Assembly (NCBI RefSeq): GCF_009730915.1 | Contig: NC_052486.1 | Span: 23,031,589 to 23,095,588, forward strand | Direction: 5' to 3' | DNA length: 64,000 nt | From: Dioscorea cayenensis subsp. rotundata | Taxonomy: Eukaryota; Streptophyta; Magnoliopsida; Dioscoreales; Dioscoreaceae | Shown here: positions 10,935 to 23,228 of the stretch, one piece after another | How positions within the stretch are numbered: the first letter of the stretch is position 1 | Layout: every line of letters starts with the position of its first letter | Notes under the pieces: generated by a model | What the model was told of the DNA's origin: nothing | The model's input: the letters and a program-made list of their open reading frames with translations, nothing else | The model's database searches: none | Program-made: the position numbers and the translations under genes

Positions 10935-13900
10935 ATGAAAATTTTAAACTGGAATGTTAGAGGTCTTGGCAAACCTTCAAAATGTCACTTAGTTCATAAT
11001 GTCATTTTAAATTCTCAAGCAGACATTGTTTGTTTTCAAGAATCCAAAATTCATGATCTCCATAGATCCTACTGGAGATTGATTGGAGGCAAGCGTTTTG
11101 ATGCCTTTGATTATTTTGCAGTGATGAAAGTACTGCTTGGTGGCATTATTATTGCTTGGGATAGCTCTCTTGTCCTTGGAACTTTATTTCATAAAGGATC
11201 CTTTTCCATCTCCATTGGTTTTTCCAACAGGACAAACAATCACTCCTGGATTTGCACTAGTGTTTATGGCCCAAATTCTAGATCCATCAGACCCGATTTT
11301 TGGAATGAACTTCGCCACTTGCGAAATCTCATTTCTACCCCTTGGGTTATCTGCGGGGATTTCAATACTATTTTCAATTTTGATGACAAAAACAATGGAA
11401 TTTTCAACCCAAGAGACATATCTACTTCCCAATCTATCCTAAGTGACCTTGATCTTATTGACCCACCCATTAATGGGAGAAGATTTACTTGGTCTAATGG
11501 TCAATCTGAACCAATCTGGATTCGCCTTGACCGATTTCTATACTCCCATAATTGGTCTACTCTTTATCCCAGAACTTCTCAATTTGTCCTCCCCAGATTT
11601 GGTTCAGATCACTCTCCTATTTGTCTTGACTTTGGAGATCATAAACGACGTTCCCGAATCTTTCGATTTGAGAAATTTTGGTACACCAATCCTCAATTAG
11701 TGAATCTAATTCATGACTGGTGGACGGAAATTAATCCTGCTGGTTGTGGAGCCTTTATCTTCTCCAAAAAGCTCGCTCACCTGAAAATCAATCTTCGATC
11801 TTGGTCCAAAAACTCCTTTGGAGCCTCGAAACTATTAAAAAGTTGCCTCCTCACTGAATTAAGCTCCCTTGACATCATTGGTGAAAGCAGATCTCTATCT
11901 GAGGATGAATCCAACCGACTCTCCCAAATTCATTCTGAACTTTACACCATTTTAAATCAAGAAGAAATCTACTGGAAACAGAGATCTAGAATCACTTGGC
12001 TTCGAGATGGTGATTCTAATACAAAATTTTTTCATCAAATTGCAAATGGAAGAAGAAACAAAAATCATATTCCTCGTATTTGTCATAATGGACTTTGGTT
12101 TGATGATAACAAACAAATTGGTAGGATCTTCAATGATCACTTCCATTCCCTCTTTGGCACTTCTATCCCTAACAGATTTTTATTCGACTGGCAGTATCTC
12201 TTTGATTACAAGGATAGTGTTGATCTCTCTCAGCTTGAAACACCCTTTTCTCTTGAAGAAATAAAACAAGCTGTTTTTGACCTTAACTCTGATAAAGCTC
12301 CTGGTCCAGACGGCTTTCCCATTTTCTTCTTTCAGAAACACTGGACCACTCTTAAGGATTCCTTAGTCAATCTTTGTGAGGGCTTTTATGAGGGCACCAT
12401 TAACTTTGAACGTCTAAATTGGATTCACATTGCCCTCATTGCTAAAAATAATGAGTCAGAGGATGTTTTGAATTATCGACCCATAAGTCTAATCAACTCC
12501 ACTTGTAAAATTATCTCAAAAATCCTTGCTTCCTGGCTTAGCGCTGTGATTAGTAATCTGGTGGATGATTCACAATCTGGCTTTATTAAAGGTAGATGCA
12601 TTGCGGATAACATTGTTGGCGCCCAGGAAGTAATTTTCAATCTGCAAAAGCGAAAAATTCTCGGTTATGTCTTCAAAGTGGACTTCGCTAAAGCTTTCGA
12701 TTCTTTAGATTGGAACTTTCTTCTTGACGTCCTTGCTGCTAGAGGATTCGGACCTAGATGGCTCTCCTGGATCCATACCATCCTTAGTACTGCCAAAACT
12801 CAGTTCATTATAAATGGTTCCACTCAAGGTTACATTAGATGTAAAAGAGGTCTGAGACAAGGCGACCCTCTATCACCTCTGCTTTTTGCCCTTGCTGCTG
12901 ATGTCCTAAGCGCCATGTTCTTCCATGCTCTTAGATCTAAAGTGTTAGTGGGTGTTTCTTTTGGATCATTTAATCAATTTCGTCATTTGCAATATCTTTC
13001 GATGATCTCTTAATATTCTCACTGGAGGACAAGAAGACCTACAAATCATCAAATTAATACTTTATCTCTTTGAGGGGTCTTCGGTCTTTCCATCAACTTT
13101 TTCAAAAGTGCTGTATTCTACACACTATGGTTTCCAACCCCATCACACTTCCGCTGAAATTCTTAGCTGCTCCAGAAATTGTTTGCCAATCACTTATTTA
13201 GGGATTCCTCTTTCCGGAAGAAGGCCAAGACGTATTGATTGGGCAAAACTCATTGGAATGGTTCGATCTAGGCTCAGCCCTTGGAAAACAAACTACCTAT
13301 CTCTTGGAGGTCGCCTAACTCTCATTAATTACAGTGCTCTCAAGCTGTCCCGGTTTATTGGATGTCGGTTTTTCAAACTTCCCTGCACTGGGTAATCAAA
13401 GATATTGATCAAATTCGAAGAGATTTTCTTTGGAAAGGTCCTGATCTAAGCTCCAAAGGAATCAGACTGGTTGCCTGGAATAGAATCACCAGACCCCGCG
13501 AAATGGGAGGTTGGGGAATCCTCAACCTTCAGGATTTTAATAAAGCTTTACTTGGGAAGTGGTGGTGGAAATTATCTTGTAATCCTGATAGTAGTTGGGC
13601 TAAAATCATTCATTATAATTACTCATCTGGTAGCCCAAATGGAATCCTTTTCCACAACCCACCTAGAAACAAATCTTTCTTTTGGGCAGGAGTGAACTCT
13701 ACTTTACTTCCCTTCCGATCCTGTATACACAAAATCATCAGAAATGGCTCAAACTCATCTCTTTGGTTTGACCGTTGGCATAATGGACAATTGCTCAAAG
13801 ACCTCTGGCCAACACTTTTTTCGGATTGTACATCTCCTTGGATAAATATTAGACAATTCATCCAACTCATTAATTGTCCAGAGGTTCTCTTCTACTCTGC

Positions 13901-14567
13901 TCCCTCAGACATGCTATCCAATCTCTTAGAGATCATTCCAGATTGCTCTCATAGTCAGGAAGATTTCTATTCCTGGGCATTGGAAAAAAGTGGAAATTTC
14001 ACTGTCAAATCTTTTTATAAATTCCTCATTGATGGTGGAATGCGTTGTCCACTTTATTCTCATTTCTGGAAAATCCGTTGTCCTAGCAAAATTACTCTTT
14101 TCTGCTGGCTCGCTGGGGAAGATAAAATTCTCACTCTCACAAATCTCTTTAAAAGAGGGTGCAACACTCAAAGCTCCACTGACACTCGTGTTCTATGTCA
14201 CTAAAGCTTGAGAAAATGTTAACCATCTTTTTCTTGAATGTGATTTCTCCAATCGTCTCTGGGGTTTCTTTTCTCAAATCCTTGGTTTCAACCTTTCTCC
14301 ACACTCAATTTCCACTCTTTGGACTTCTTGGATCCCATCTCTTATCCCACAACACCGAACCCTCCGGGATCTTATTTCCGTGCAATCTTGTGGAATATCT
14401 GGATTGAACGAAACACTCGTATTTTCCGTTTGACTGTTTTACCGATTTTCAATATCTTTATTAAAACTGCTAATATGCTCCTCTCTTGGTTCTCAACTAC
14501 AGGAGATAGTCAGCAACCAGTCCTCACTGAAGCTTCACTGAAAATCAAGCGCTCTCTTAACTTCTGA
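10935..14567 (+). pseudogene. LINE ORF2 (endonuclease-reverse transcriptase), frameshifted
   Basis: It starts MKILNWNVRGLG, the usual opening of the apurinic-type endonuclease domain, with GDFNT near residue 145 and SDHSPI near residue 225. The reverse transcriptase follows: DKAPGPDGFP near residue 455, then KVDFAKAFDSLDW and GLRQGDPLSPLLF. At the catalytic YxDD box the frame breaks: TAT and GATGAT are separated by 5 nt at about 12992-13002, giving a stop at 13011-13013. The rest is spread over other frames: LSLGGRLTLIN near 13300, the RRDFLWKG region, GGWGI and the zinc-binding region to 14204, and WNIWIERN to 14567. Function: target-primed reverse transcription of the LINE RNA. As assembled the protein cannot be made. 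Confidence 0.9.
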
Positions 14568-14812
14568 CGCTGAGGGACTCAAACCCTGTTGAGAAGCGGA
14601 CTCGATCATGCTTGGAGTAGTTGCTCCTTTTGATGGCTTGGATAGGCTTGAGGGACCAGACGGTGTCTTCCGCCTTCCTAGCTCCTTCTCTCCTTGTCTT
14701 TTATTCTCCTGTTGTTTTTAGTTCCTCTCCTCACTTCTGGTGAGAGACTTTATCTTGTACTCTCTGTCTCTTTTTATTCGATAAAAGTGCATGGTTTATC
14801 CACATTTATTTC

Positions 14813-14826
14813 AAAACATCTTGGAT
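14813..14826 (+). repeat. Right target-site duplication of the LINE
   Basis: AAAACATCTTGGAT, matching 8069-8082. The dioxygenase reading resumes here (..ILD, then YMKLEV, stop at 14845-14847). Confidence 0.9.
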
Positions 14827-14847
14827 TACATGAAACTAGAAGTTTAA

Positions 14848-15384
14848 TCACCCCTGATGCATGTCTTACTATGTTATTACTTGATGTAATGAAAATAAAG
14901 TAGACAAAATGAACTTAAAGATAATGCAGAATTGAGGTCTTCAATTTTTCAAATCGGATTTATTCTTAAAGCAGAAAATTCTTGCTTTCTTGTCATGGTT
15001 ATCTCAGTCATTGATAAATAACACAAAAAAAACAGAATGTAATAAGTAAATATGATATTAGTGTGAGTCAAAACAGAGTGAAAAAGGATTTGACAAAAGT
15101 AACTCAGAATAAAGAAAAACAGAAAACAATCGACAATGTCAGTGTCAAATTGCACTATAAGATATGATGTGAATCGTGTGGTTAAACAAGCCGTTCAAAT
15201 TATTTCATTATTATGCAATGATCTCCACAATTAAGCAACTACACACAAAATGTTGGGTTGAAGTCCCTTCCTATGTGGAGAAGTCTCCTGAAAGTTTTTA
15301 ACTTGGTGCAGGTATGTGTCTTGGTAGCAGCAGAGTTGACATATCAACTAAAACATCAGCACCACTTGTGAATGGGCTGACAAG
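14848..15384 (+). other. 3' flank of gene A
   Basis: Collinear with the reverse complement of 59220-59939, and more weakly with 51950-52420. It contains one copy of the roughly 91-bp unit that is tripled in the right arm (about 15255-15345). No gene. Confidence 0.7.
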
Positions 15385-15842
15385 AAGGCCTAGAGGTGGA
15401 CACGAGCTGTCCAAACCCGGCTCGGCCCATAACCGACCGGAAACTGGCCTACCGGTTCAATGAACTGTAATCAGCCTGTCATGTAGATAGCCCGGTTACG
15501 GGTTAGGGTTTCCCCAACCTGTGATCCAGCGGGTTGGCCCGCCGGGTCAGGCCCAATTTCTTATTTTTTTTCTATGTTTTATGAATTTTCTGGACTTAAA
15601 AAAAAAAAATTTATTGGGTGGGCAAAACAGGCCCGGCGGATCAAACTCGCCGGATCAGCCTGGCCCACCAAGTCAATAGGGAGCTGGACCAGTTTTGGGC
15701 CCAGCTCTATGACCCAGACAGCCCAGTCAAATGGGTCAACACGTCCCGGTGGGTTCTACACCCTTGCTGGGCCGGGTCCGGGTCAAGGGACCGGTCAGCC
15801 GCAACCTATTAGACGGGCTGGTTAACTAGCCCATGCCCTTTA
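15385..15842. repeat. GC-rich fold-back repeat, MITE-like
   Basis: A GC-rich block rich in CCGG, GGCCC and GGGTTAGGG phrases in an AT-rich setting, with partly self-complementary ends ('aggtggacacgag' / 'gcccatgccctt'). It is present at the same place in the right arm (58750-59217), so it predates the duplication. It resembles hAT-type MITEs with GGGC-rich ends; the class is inferred, not shown. Confidence 0.4.
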
Positions 15843-16097
15843 AAGTGCCAGTTTTATATTAATATATAGACATAGATACTTATCTTTAGTATATAATAAG
15901 ATTGTTGGGTTACAGTTGGTGATTGATGAGAAAGGGGGTGGTGTAGAAGGGGGAAGTTTTTGGAAGATTGATAAATAAGGGGCAAGACCTGATCTCCACT
16001 GTGAGTAATTTCTGTCAATCTCTCCATCTTTGTGTTTCCTTTTCTTCCTCTTTTTTGGGTAAATCGATCTTTAATTTTAGTGAAGCTTTCAAGTTTT

Positions 16098-16799
16098 TGT
16101 AATGTTTGGTGATTTGGCGGGCAGGAAGTTGGCGCCAAAATTAAATCAAAGAGCAGTAGATCATGTGCAGGAGAGACTCATGGGGCTAGTCGACAAAAGA
16201 ACAAAATGATTGGTGACACGTGTGAAGCTGTTATGATGCCATTGGCTGAAATAAAAAGTGGGAGAGTTCGGAAGAAGAGCTGGAAAACTCACGGGTTATC
16301 ATACACCCGGTGACTTGGAGTAAAGATATATTCTCATTGGCTGAGTGAATGGAGGGGGTGCTGTTGAACCAACTATATAAGGAGGCATATGGCTTGGAGA
16401 AGGGGTCATTGAAGAAGAAAGTGAAATCCTTGGGCCTTGGAGAGCTTTCCGGCGATCTTCTCCGGCGATCTCTACGGGGAGAGAAGTCTTTCCCATTATC
16501 TACTATATTTCCTATATAGTTTCTCTAGATCTATCATTCTATAAGTCTAGTTATGACTGTAATGAATCCATTGTTGATGGACTGTATTTTGATTGATTGC
16601 TTGTGTTGATCTGGATCTCTATGGGGTATATAGCTTACTGCTTGATTGATCTCTTAATCAGTATAGTATGATGATTGATTGATCTCTTCATCAGTATAGC
16701 ATGATGATCTATGTGGAGTTTTCATGTGTTTCGATACCCTGTGAATCAATTTCAGTGATAATCCATTGATTTGGAGTTCTTGTGAATTAATTCACAACA
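16098..16799 (+). repeat. 5' LTR of the gypsy element
   Basis: Starts TGTAATGTTTGG and ends about ..TTCACAACA. It holds a TATA-like 'actatataagga' near 16371 and is about 702 bp long. The stretch that follows (TTTTGGTGCTTTCG) is where a primer-binding site should lie, but I cannot assign its tRNA. Confidence 0.85.
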
Positions 16800-16825
16800 T
16801 TTTGGTGCTTTCGTTGAGAGGAATC

Positions 16826-19800
16826 ATGGCTGAGGCTACAAGAATGAAGGATCTGGCTACAAAAATTGATACTATGATGATGTTGATGGATCAAAGAGAA
16901 GAAAGATTATTAGCTATAATGGATCAAAAGGAAGAGAGGGTGAAGCTTTTTGAGCAGACATTAATCAACCTTTCTTCTTATATTGAAAATCAGCAGAATG
17001 CTAGAGTTGGTGGTATTACAGATAATGCAACAGGAAAATCAATAGAGTGTGGGGAAGAGGAAGAACAGAGAAGAGCCTATTCCTTTCCAAATAGAGCTGT
17101 TAAAGTGGAATTACCACGATTTGATGGTGAGAATGTAGCTCAGTGGATTTTCCAGGCTGAGCGATTTTTTAAATACTATGGTGTAACGGATGCTTATAGA
17201 TTGGAATTGGCATCTATACATTTTGATGGACCTGTAGTTCCATGGTTTCAGATGTTGGAGAAGGAAGGTAGATTGACTTCATGGGCAGCATTGGTGGAGG
17301 CTTTGGAAGAGACTTATGGGCCATCACTGTTTGAAACTCCTGAATATGCTTTATTCAGACTATATCAAGAGGATTCAGTGGCCAATTATTATGCCAAATT
17401 TACTGCTGTGGTTAATCGAGTCGAAGGATTAACGCCCAGAATTATGTTGGCAGGGTTTATAAGTGGACTCAAAAAAGAGATTCAAAGAGATGTGATTCCA
17501 TTAAAACCTGAATCAGTCTCTAAGGCAGCCAACTTGGCCAAACTATATGAAGATAAATACATGCCTTTGACAAGGTCTGTGACTCAAACTAAAAGAATAA
17601 GTTTCATCCCAGATATCAACAGTAGTGCTAGCTCTTCCAGAGTAGGGAATTTTCAGACTAAAGCACTACCAGCTCCAATTGCTACTCAGAATCAGCAGTT
17701 GATTACTTCTAGTGGAACCAATTCATTACAACCTCCAAAGAGGATTAGTTTCAATGAAATGCAGTTGAGGAAGGCTAAGGGGTTATGTTTCAATTGTGAT
17801 GAGAAATTCTCCCCAACACACAAATGCCAAAATAGAAGGTTGTTACTATTACAGTGGGATGAAGAAAATTCTGAAGACAAAGAAGCAGATACAGTAGAGT
17901 ATGAGGTGGAGTTACCATCTGAAACAATTGTGCAAGATGAAGAAATTTCCCCCAAGTTGTCTATGAATGCAATGAATAGTGCAAATGTTTCAGGTACCAT
18001 GAGATTCACTGGATTTATTCATGGTATACCAGTGAAGATACTGTTAGATGGAGGAAGTGATGACAACTTTATACAACCAAGGATTGCAAAATATTTACAG
18101 TTAGAGATCCAACCTACTATATATGCCATTCAAGGTCTTAGTTGGAAGTGGAAATATATTGCAGGTAGAAGGGAAGATAGATCCATTACAGGTTAAGGTT
18201 CAAGGGTGTGACCTGAAATTTCCAGTCTATTTGTTACCCATGGTTGGTGCAGAGGTGATTATGGGAACTGCATGGTTGGCTACGTTGGGTTTTCATTTGA
18301 TGAGTTATGAGTCACTAACTCTAAAATTTTTTTCTGAAGGGAAATTTGTTACAATTAAAGGTGAAAAGGAAACTCAGCCACAATTAGCGTCTGTTCGTCA
18401 GTTGTACAGACTCAAATCAGTCAAGGCAATTTCAGAATGTTATCAGTTGACATTGGACACTATGACAGATAAATCAGAAAAAGTGAGAAGTAATTCAGTT
18501 CCAAGGGAAGAAAATGAAAATGGGCTTAACATTACAGAGGACATACCTGTTGAATTAAGGCAGTTGTTGATCAGATATCAGAGAGTATTTGATATTCCTA
18601 AAACACTACCTCCTTCCAGGCTATGTGATCACAGGATACCTTTACAACCTAATTCAGAACCAATCAAGGTTAAAACTTACAGGTATCCTTACAGCCAGAA
18701 AACAGAAATTGAAAAGATAGTGAATGAGATGTTATGTGCAGGAATTATAGAGCCCAATAATAGTCCCTATTCTTCTCCAGTGATTCTGGTTAAAAAAAAA
18801 GATGGGACTTGGAGGTTTTGCACAGACTATAGGGCTTTGAATGCCATTACTATTAAAGATGCCTATCCAATACCTGCAGTGGATGAGTTGCTTGATGAGT
18901 TATATGGTGCAAAATATTTTTCAAAGCTTGATCTGAGATTAGGATACCATCAGGTCTTATTGAATTCAGATGATAAGTATAAAACTGCCTTTAGAACTCA
19001 TCATGGTCATTATCATTGGTTGGTCATGCCATTTGGGCTGTCAAATGCCCCTGCTACTTTCCAAGCATTGATGAATGGTATCTTTCAATTTGCTATGCGC
19101 AAATATGTGTTGATATTTTTTGATGACATCTTAGTTTACAGTGAGAATTGGGAAAGTCATTTACAGCATTTGGAGACGGTGTTACTCACTCTGTTAGAAA
19201 ATCAATTATATGCTAAGTATTTAAAGTGCAATTGTGGGTTGCAGGAGATTGAATACTTGGGCCATATTGTCTCAGCTAGTGGTGTCCAAATGGAGAAATC
19301 CAAAATTGAAGCTATAATGAAATGGCCAGTTCCTATGAATTTGAAACAACTCCGAGGATTTTTGGGTTTGAGTGGTTATTACAGAAGATTTATCAGTCAT
19401 TATGCCAGTATTGCTCATGCTTTGACAGAATTGTTAAAAAAAGATGCTTTTCAATGGACTATTGATGCACAGAAGGCATTTGAAGAACTCAAAACCAGAA
19501 TTACCACTGCTCCTGTTCTTAGGCTTCCAGATTTTTCCAAACAATTTATTCTTGAAACTGATGCATCAGGACTAGGAATTGGGGCAGTATTGACTCAAGA
19601 CAAACATCCTATTGCTTTTTATTCCAAGAAATTGACTCCTTCAATGCAGAAATAGTCTGCATATGTGAGAGAGATATTTGCAGTGACTGAATCTGTGAGC
19701 AAATTCAGACACTATCTGGTTGGACAGAAATTTATCATTAAGACAGATCAGGAGGCTTTGAAACATATGTGTCAACAGACTATACAGACTCCAGAACAGC

Positions 19801-21497
19801 AAAAATGGCTACCAAAGTTGCTTGGCTATGACTTTACCATTGAGTATAAGCCTGGTAAAGAAAATATTCCAGCTGATGCATTGTCAAGATGTTATATGGC
19901 TCTATCATCTGTAAATTGTACTTTATTGTTACAGCTTCAACAATTACAGAAAGAGGATGAATTTTGCAGTAAGAAAATAGTTGTAATTCAGGAAGGAAGT
20001 AATGTTGACACCAATTATTTAGTGAAGCAACAATTGTTATGGTACAGAAATCAAATTGTTGTTCCGGATGTAGTAGCAATTAGACAGCAGCTATTACAGG
20101 AGTTTCATGGAACTAAATTGGGGGGACATGCAGGGTCTCTTAGGACCTTCGTCAGAATTTCAGCTCAGTTTTATTGGAAAGGTTTGCGCAGAGATGTTCA
20201 TGAATTTGTTAAACAGTGTTTGATTTGTCAACAAACCAAGATGGAGCATACACATCCAGGAGGATTATTACAGCCTCTTCCAATTCCACAGAGAATTTGG
20301 GAAGATATAACAATGGATTTCATCACTGGGCTTCCTAATGCTAAGGGATTTACAGTTATATTTGTGGTAATTGACAGGTTGTCCAAATTTGGACATTTCA
20401 TTCCACTCAAAACTGACTTTTCAAGCTCTAGTGTGGTAACAGCATTTATTCAGAACATTGTGAAAATTCATGGAATACCCCGATCGATTGTGACAGATAG
20501 AGACAAGGTGTTTCTCAGCCGATTTTGGCAACATCTTTTTCATGCTTCTGGAACAACATTAGCGATGTCAACAGCTTACCATCCACAAACGGATGGGCAA
20601 ACTGAAGCTTTGAATAAATGCTTAGAAATGTATTTGAGGTGTTTTGTATTTGACAATCCTAAACAGTGGTTCGAGATGTTACCATGGGCTGAATTCTGGT
20701 ACAACACTTCATTCCAATGCAGTGCTGGTATGACACCTTTTTTCATTGTATTTGGAAGACAACCACCAAGTCTTATTACATACTATTCAAATGAGAAGAA
20801 TCCTCCAGAAGTTGCAGAGTTATTACAACAAAGAGACAAGGTTCTACAGCAGTTAAAACAAAATTTGTTGAAGGCTCAAGTTAGAATGAAGAAATTAGCT
20901 GACAAAAACCGCAAAGAGGTGACATTTGAAGAAGGAGAGTGGGTATTTGTTAAGTTACAACCTTACCGACAATACTCACTAGCTCTTAGAAGAAATCAGA
21001 AGCTCGGGTTGAGATACTTTGGTCCATTTCAGATTATCAAGAAAGTTGGTTTGGTTGCCTATCAATTGGCATTGCCATCAGAAGCACGCATTCACTCTGT
21101 GTTTCATGTGTCTGTCTTGAAGAAATGTGAAGGGGATCCAGGATCAAGAGCAAATTATATGCCATTGCCATTGATAACAACAGAACGTGGTCCGAGATTA
21201 CAGCCTTTGGCTATTTTAAAGAGACGCACAATTCTTCGCCAAGAGCAACAAGTGTCTCAGGTTTTGGTGCAGTGGGAAGGTTTACAAGATGAGGATAATA
21301 CTTGGGAGGATGAAGATCAGTTTTTTCAACAATTTCCATTGAGCAACCTTGAGGACAAGGTTGTTGTTAAAGAGGGGAGTAATGTAATGTTTGGTGATTT
21401 GGCGGGCAGGAAGTTGGCGCCAAAATTAAATCAAAGAGCAGATGAGATCACGTGCGTGGGAGAGACTCATCGGGTGAGTCGACAAGAACAAAAATGA
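16826..21497 (+). pseudogene. Gypsy gag-pol polyprotein, one frameshift and one stop
   Basis: The start is taken at the ATG at 16826 (MAEATRMKD). Gag contains a retrotransposon gag domain (about 17090-17560) and a zinc finger CFNCDEKFSPTHKC near 17790. The protease has LLDGGSDDNFI near 18040. The frame breaks near 18120-18130. RT shows [23 protein letters not shown] and the catalytic FFDDILVYS near 19117. RNase H begins [10 protein letters not shown] near 19555 and is cut by TAG at 19653-19655 where relatives have tryptophan. Integrase follows, with an HHCC finger (FHG..H..C..C near 20100-20230), catalytic D in MDFITGLP, D in IVTDRDK, and E in TDGQTEALN. The end carries a chromodomain (VLVQWEG..DNTWE near 21270). 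Usual role: replication and chromatin-targeted integration. Confidence 0.92.
21368..21382 (+). other. Polypurine tract before the 3' LTR
   Basis: AAAGAGGGGAGTAA directly precedes the 3' LTR start at 21383, the normal position for plus-strand priming. Confidence 0.7.
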
Positions 21498-22090
21498 TTG
21501 GTGACACGTGTGAAGTCACTATGATGCCATTAGTCGAAAAGAAAAAGTGGGAGAGTTCGGGAAGAAGACTGGAAACTCACGGGTTATCATACACCCGGTG
21601 ACTTGGAGTAAAGATATATTCTCATTGCTTTCGAGTGAATGGAGGGGTGTGCTGAACCAACTATATAAGGAGGCATATGGCTTGGAGAAGGGGTCATTGA
21701 AGAAGAAAGTGAAATCCTTGGGCCTTGGAGAGCTTTCCGGCGATCTTCTCCGGCGATCTCTACGGGAGGGAAGTCTTTTCCCATTATCTACTATATTTCC
21801 TATATAGTTTCTCTAGATCTATCATTCTATAAGTCTAGTTATGATCTGTAATGAATCCATTGTTGATGGACCTGTATTTTTGATTGATTGTTTGTGTTGA
21901 TCCGGATCTCTATGGGGTATATAGCTTATCGCTTGATTGATCTCTTAATCGAGATAGTATGATGATTGATTGATCTCTTCATCGATGATAGCATGATGAT
22001 CTATGTGGAGTTTTCATGTGTTTCGATACCACTGCAATCAATTTCGTGATAATCCATTGATTTGGAGTTCTTGTGAATTAATTCTACAAT
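21383..22090 (+). repeat. 3' LTR of the gypsy element
   Basis: Aligns with 16098-16799 throughout but with many small differences and indels. For example, about 20 lie in the first 200 bp, several of them clustered. The end is near 22088-22090. Confidence 0.85.
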
Positions 22091-22930
22091 GCTTTTCTCT
22101 GTTGTTTAGTGATTGATCCGCTTCAATCATGCCATTCATTTGTTCCTCATCAGACCGGAAGGGTTTGATTCATTGTTTCTCGCATCGCTATGCAACGTCT
22201 TCCCAACACAAAAAGGGTGTGATATTACGCTATTTCAATCATAAATATTGCTTCACAAACAAGTATAAGTAAAGATGGTACTATAACTGCTCATACAGTT
22301 CAAGAGTCTAGATTTGTTGATTTTCGTGGAATCCACAAAAATTGGAAGCCATGATTTTTAATTGCCAAAGAAAAAAACTAATAATCTTGACAGATTTCAA
22401 AACCGATTTGTGTCAGCAACTGTGAAGTATCAAGAGGGAGCAACCAAACAAAATAGAAGCAACAAAGCAAAGACAAATTCAATACATAAAAAAATTACAT
22501 TGAAAATCTCGAATCTTAAAAGGGGGAGAAAAACTTAATTTCATCGATGTTGAAGATTGAGTATGAGGCAAATGAACCACACAGCAGAGGTTCTCAAATA
22601 TAAATTTTTATTAACTTCGTCTCATTGTGTATATATATATATATTGCTTTTGATAAAGTGAACAAATTACTCATCTCAATCATTGTGAGGAAGAAGTTGA
22701 TCCCTCAATGTTGCAAATAGACATGTAGGGTGGTCACATGACCCGAGGGAATCTCAGGTGCTAAATTTGCAGATTTTGTGATGAAGTAATGTGTGATTTC
22801 GAGTTGGGGGTATTATTATGCAGACAATTGTTTAAGTAATAGTATGATTAGTCAGTGGAATGATATGGCTATGTGTTTAGGAAATGCATGGTTATTAGAG
22901 GATGCTATTATAGAATTGTAGCATCTATTG
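22091..22930. other. Left-arm spacer beyond the gypsy element
   Basis: Collinear with the reverse complement of 58440-57571. The part near 22200-22390 also resembles 50460-50640. No gene seen. Homology to the right arm stops near 22930-22950. Confidence 0.6.
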
Positions 22931-22949
22931 GCTCATGTAATGCTTGTTT

Positions 22950-23228
22950 AAATGCCAGACTGGTTTGAGTAACAGTGAATGAGGGTTGTACTGGATTAGT
23001 TGGTTGGTGTTAAAAAAATTTAGAGAATGAGTTAGGTTTGAGTTTCTCCCAAAGCTCCTCTGAGTTTCTCTCCAACTTACCTCTCCTTCCCTCCCCTTGC
23101 CATGGCAAGTGGGGGGCAACCGCTCCCTCCTGTACCGTTGCCCAAATCCTGGGCAGCTGTGGCTGCGTCTTCCCAGGTGAAGGCCAATGTTTCTCTGCTT
23201 ACTGACGGCCCGGTACTAAACAAGCTGA
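22950..23228 (+). mobile_element. Probable 5' end of a LINE, cut by assembly gap
   Basis: A pyrimidine-rich leader and then an ATG at 23102 opening MASGGQPLPPVPLPKSWAAV.. The PKSWAAVA phrase is typical of the start of plant LINE ORF1, but this is a resemblance only. The frame runs into the N gap after about 42 codons. Confidence 0.4.

Larger units (their letters stand above)
8083..14812 (+). mobile_element. Near full-length LINE (plant L1-like) inserted in exon 4
   Basis: A 6.73-kb non-LTR retrotransposon with a 14-bp target-site duplication. In order it holds a short 5' leader, ORF1 with two zinc knuckles, ORF2 with endonuclease, reverse transcriptase and C-terminal zinc-binding domain, a T-rich 3' UTR, and a 3' end with GGTTTATCC stem sequence near 14793-14801 followed by a short A/T tail. 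Both ORFs carry frameshifts, so this copy is inactive as assembled. It has the same orientation as gene A and replaces that gene's natural stop and 3' UTR. Confidence 0.92.
6639..14847 (+). pseudogene. Gene A: 2OG-Fe(II) dioxygenase, broken by LINE and donor loss
   Basis: SRG1-like 2-oxoglutarate/iron oxygenase, expected to be a soluble enzyme that hydroxylates or demethylates a small molecule (substrate unknown). Exons by comparison with A': 6639-6914, 7116-7366, 7441-7759, and 7852-8082 continued at 14827-14847. The iron ligands (H and D of PPHTD, H of LEHR) and the RxS motif (RFS) that binds 2-oxoglutarate are present. There are two lesions. The intron-1 donor reads GG at 6915-6916 where A' has GT. 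A LINE sits after codon ..NILD, so reading runs six codons into the LINE and stops at 8101-8103 instead of ending MKLEV. The catalytic core is otherwise whole, and one residue differs from A' in VARRNMK (A' has VAGRNMK). If the donor loss is real, the product is not made normally. Confidence 0.9.
16098..22090 (+). mobile_element. Ty3/gypsy chromovirus LTR retrotransposon
   Basis: A complete element with two LTRs of about 0.7 kb, a gag-pol reading frame and a C-terminal chromodomain, inserted in the left arm only. The empty site is seen at 58440-58462 in the right arm. The order protease-RT-RNase H-integrase-chromodomain places it among chromoviruses. The T-rich target makes the duplication hard to define (probably TTTT). 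It is one frameshift and one stop codon away from an intact frame. Confidence 0.93.
6270..22930 (+). repeat. Left arm of inverted duplication (partner 57571-61802)
   Basis: After removing the LINE (8083-14812) and the gypsy element (16098-22090), this arm is collinear with the reverse complement of 61802-57571. It covers the promoter, all four dioxygenase exons, the 3' flank, a GC-rich repeat and about 800 bp beyond. By eye, exon 4 shows one difference in about 230 bp, and the 400 bp after the stop shows about six. The right arm lacks both insertions, and its LINE at 61803 cuts the homology. Confidence 0.9.

Noticed and set aside
15385..15842. GC island or gene in the GC-rich block
   Set aside because: Short frames there have no protein features; the block is repeated in the other arm and looks like a fold-back element.
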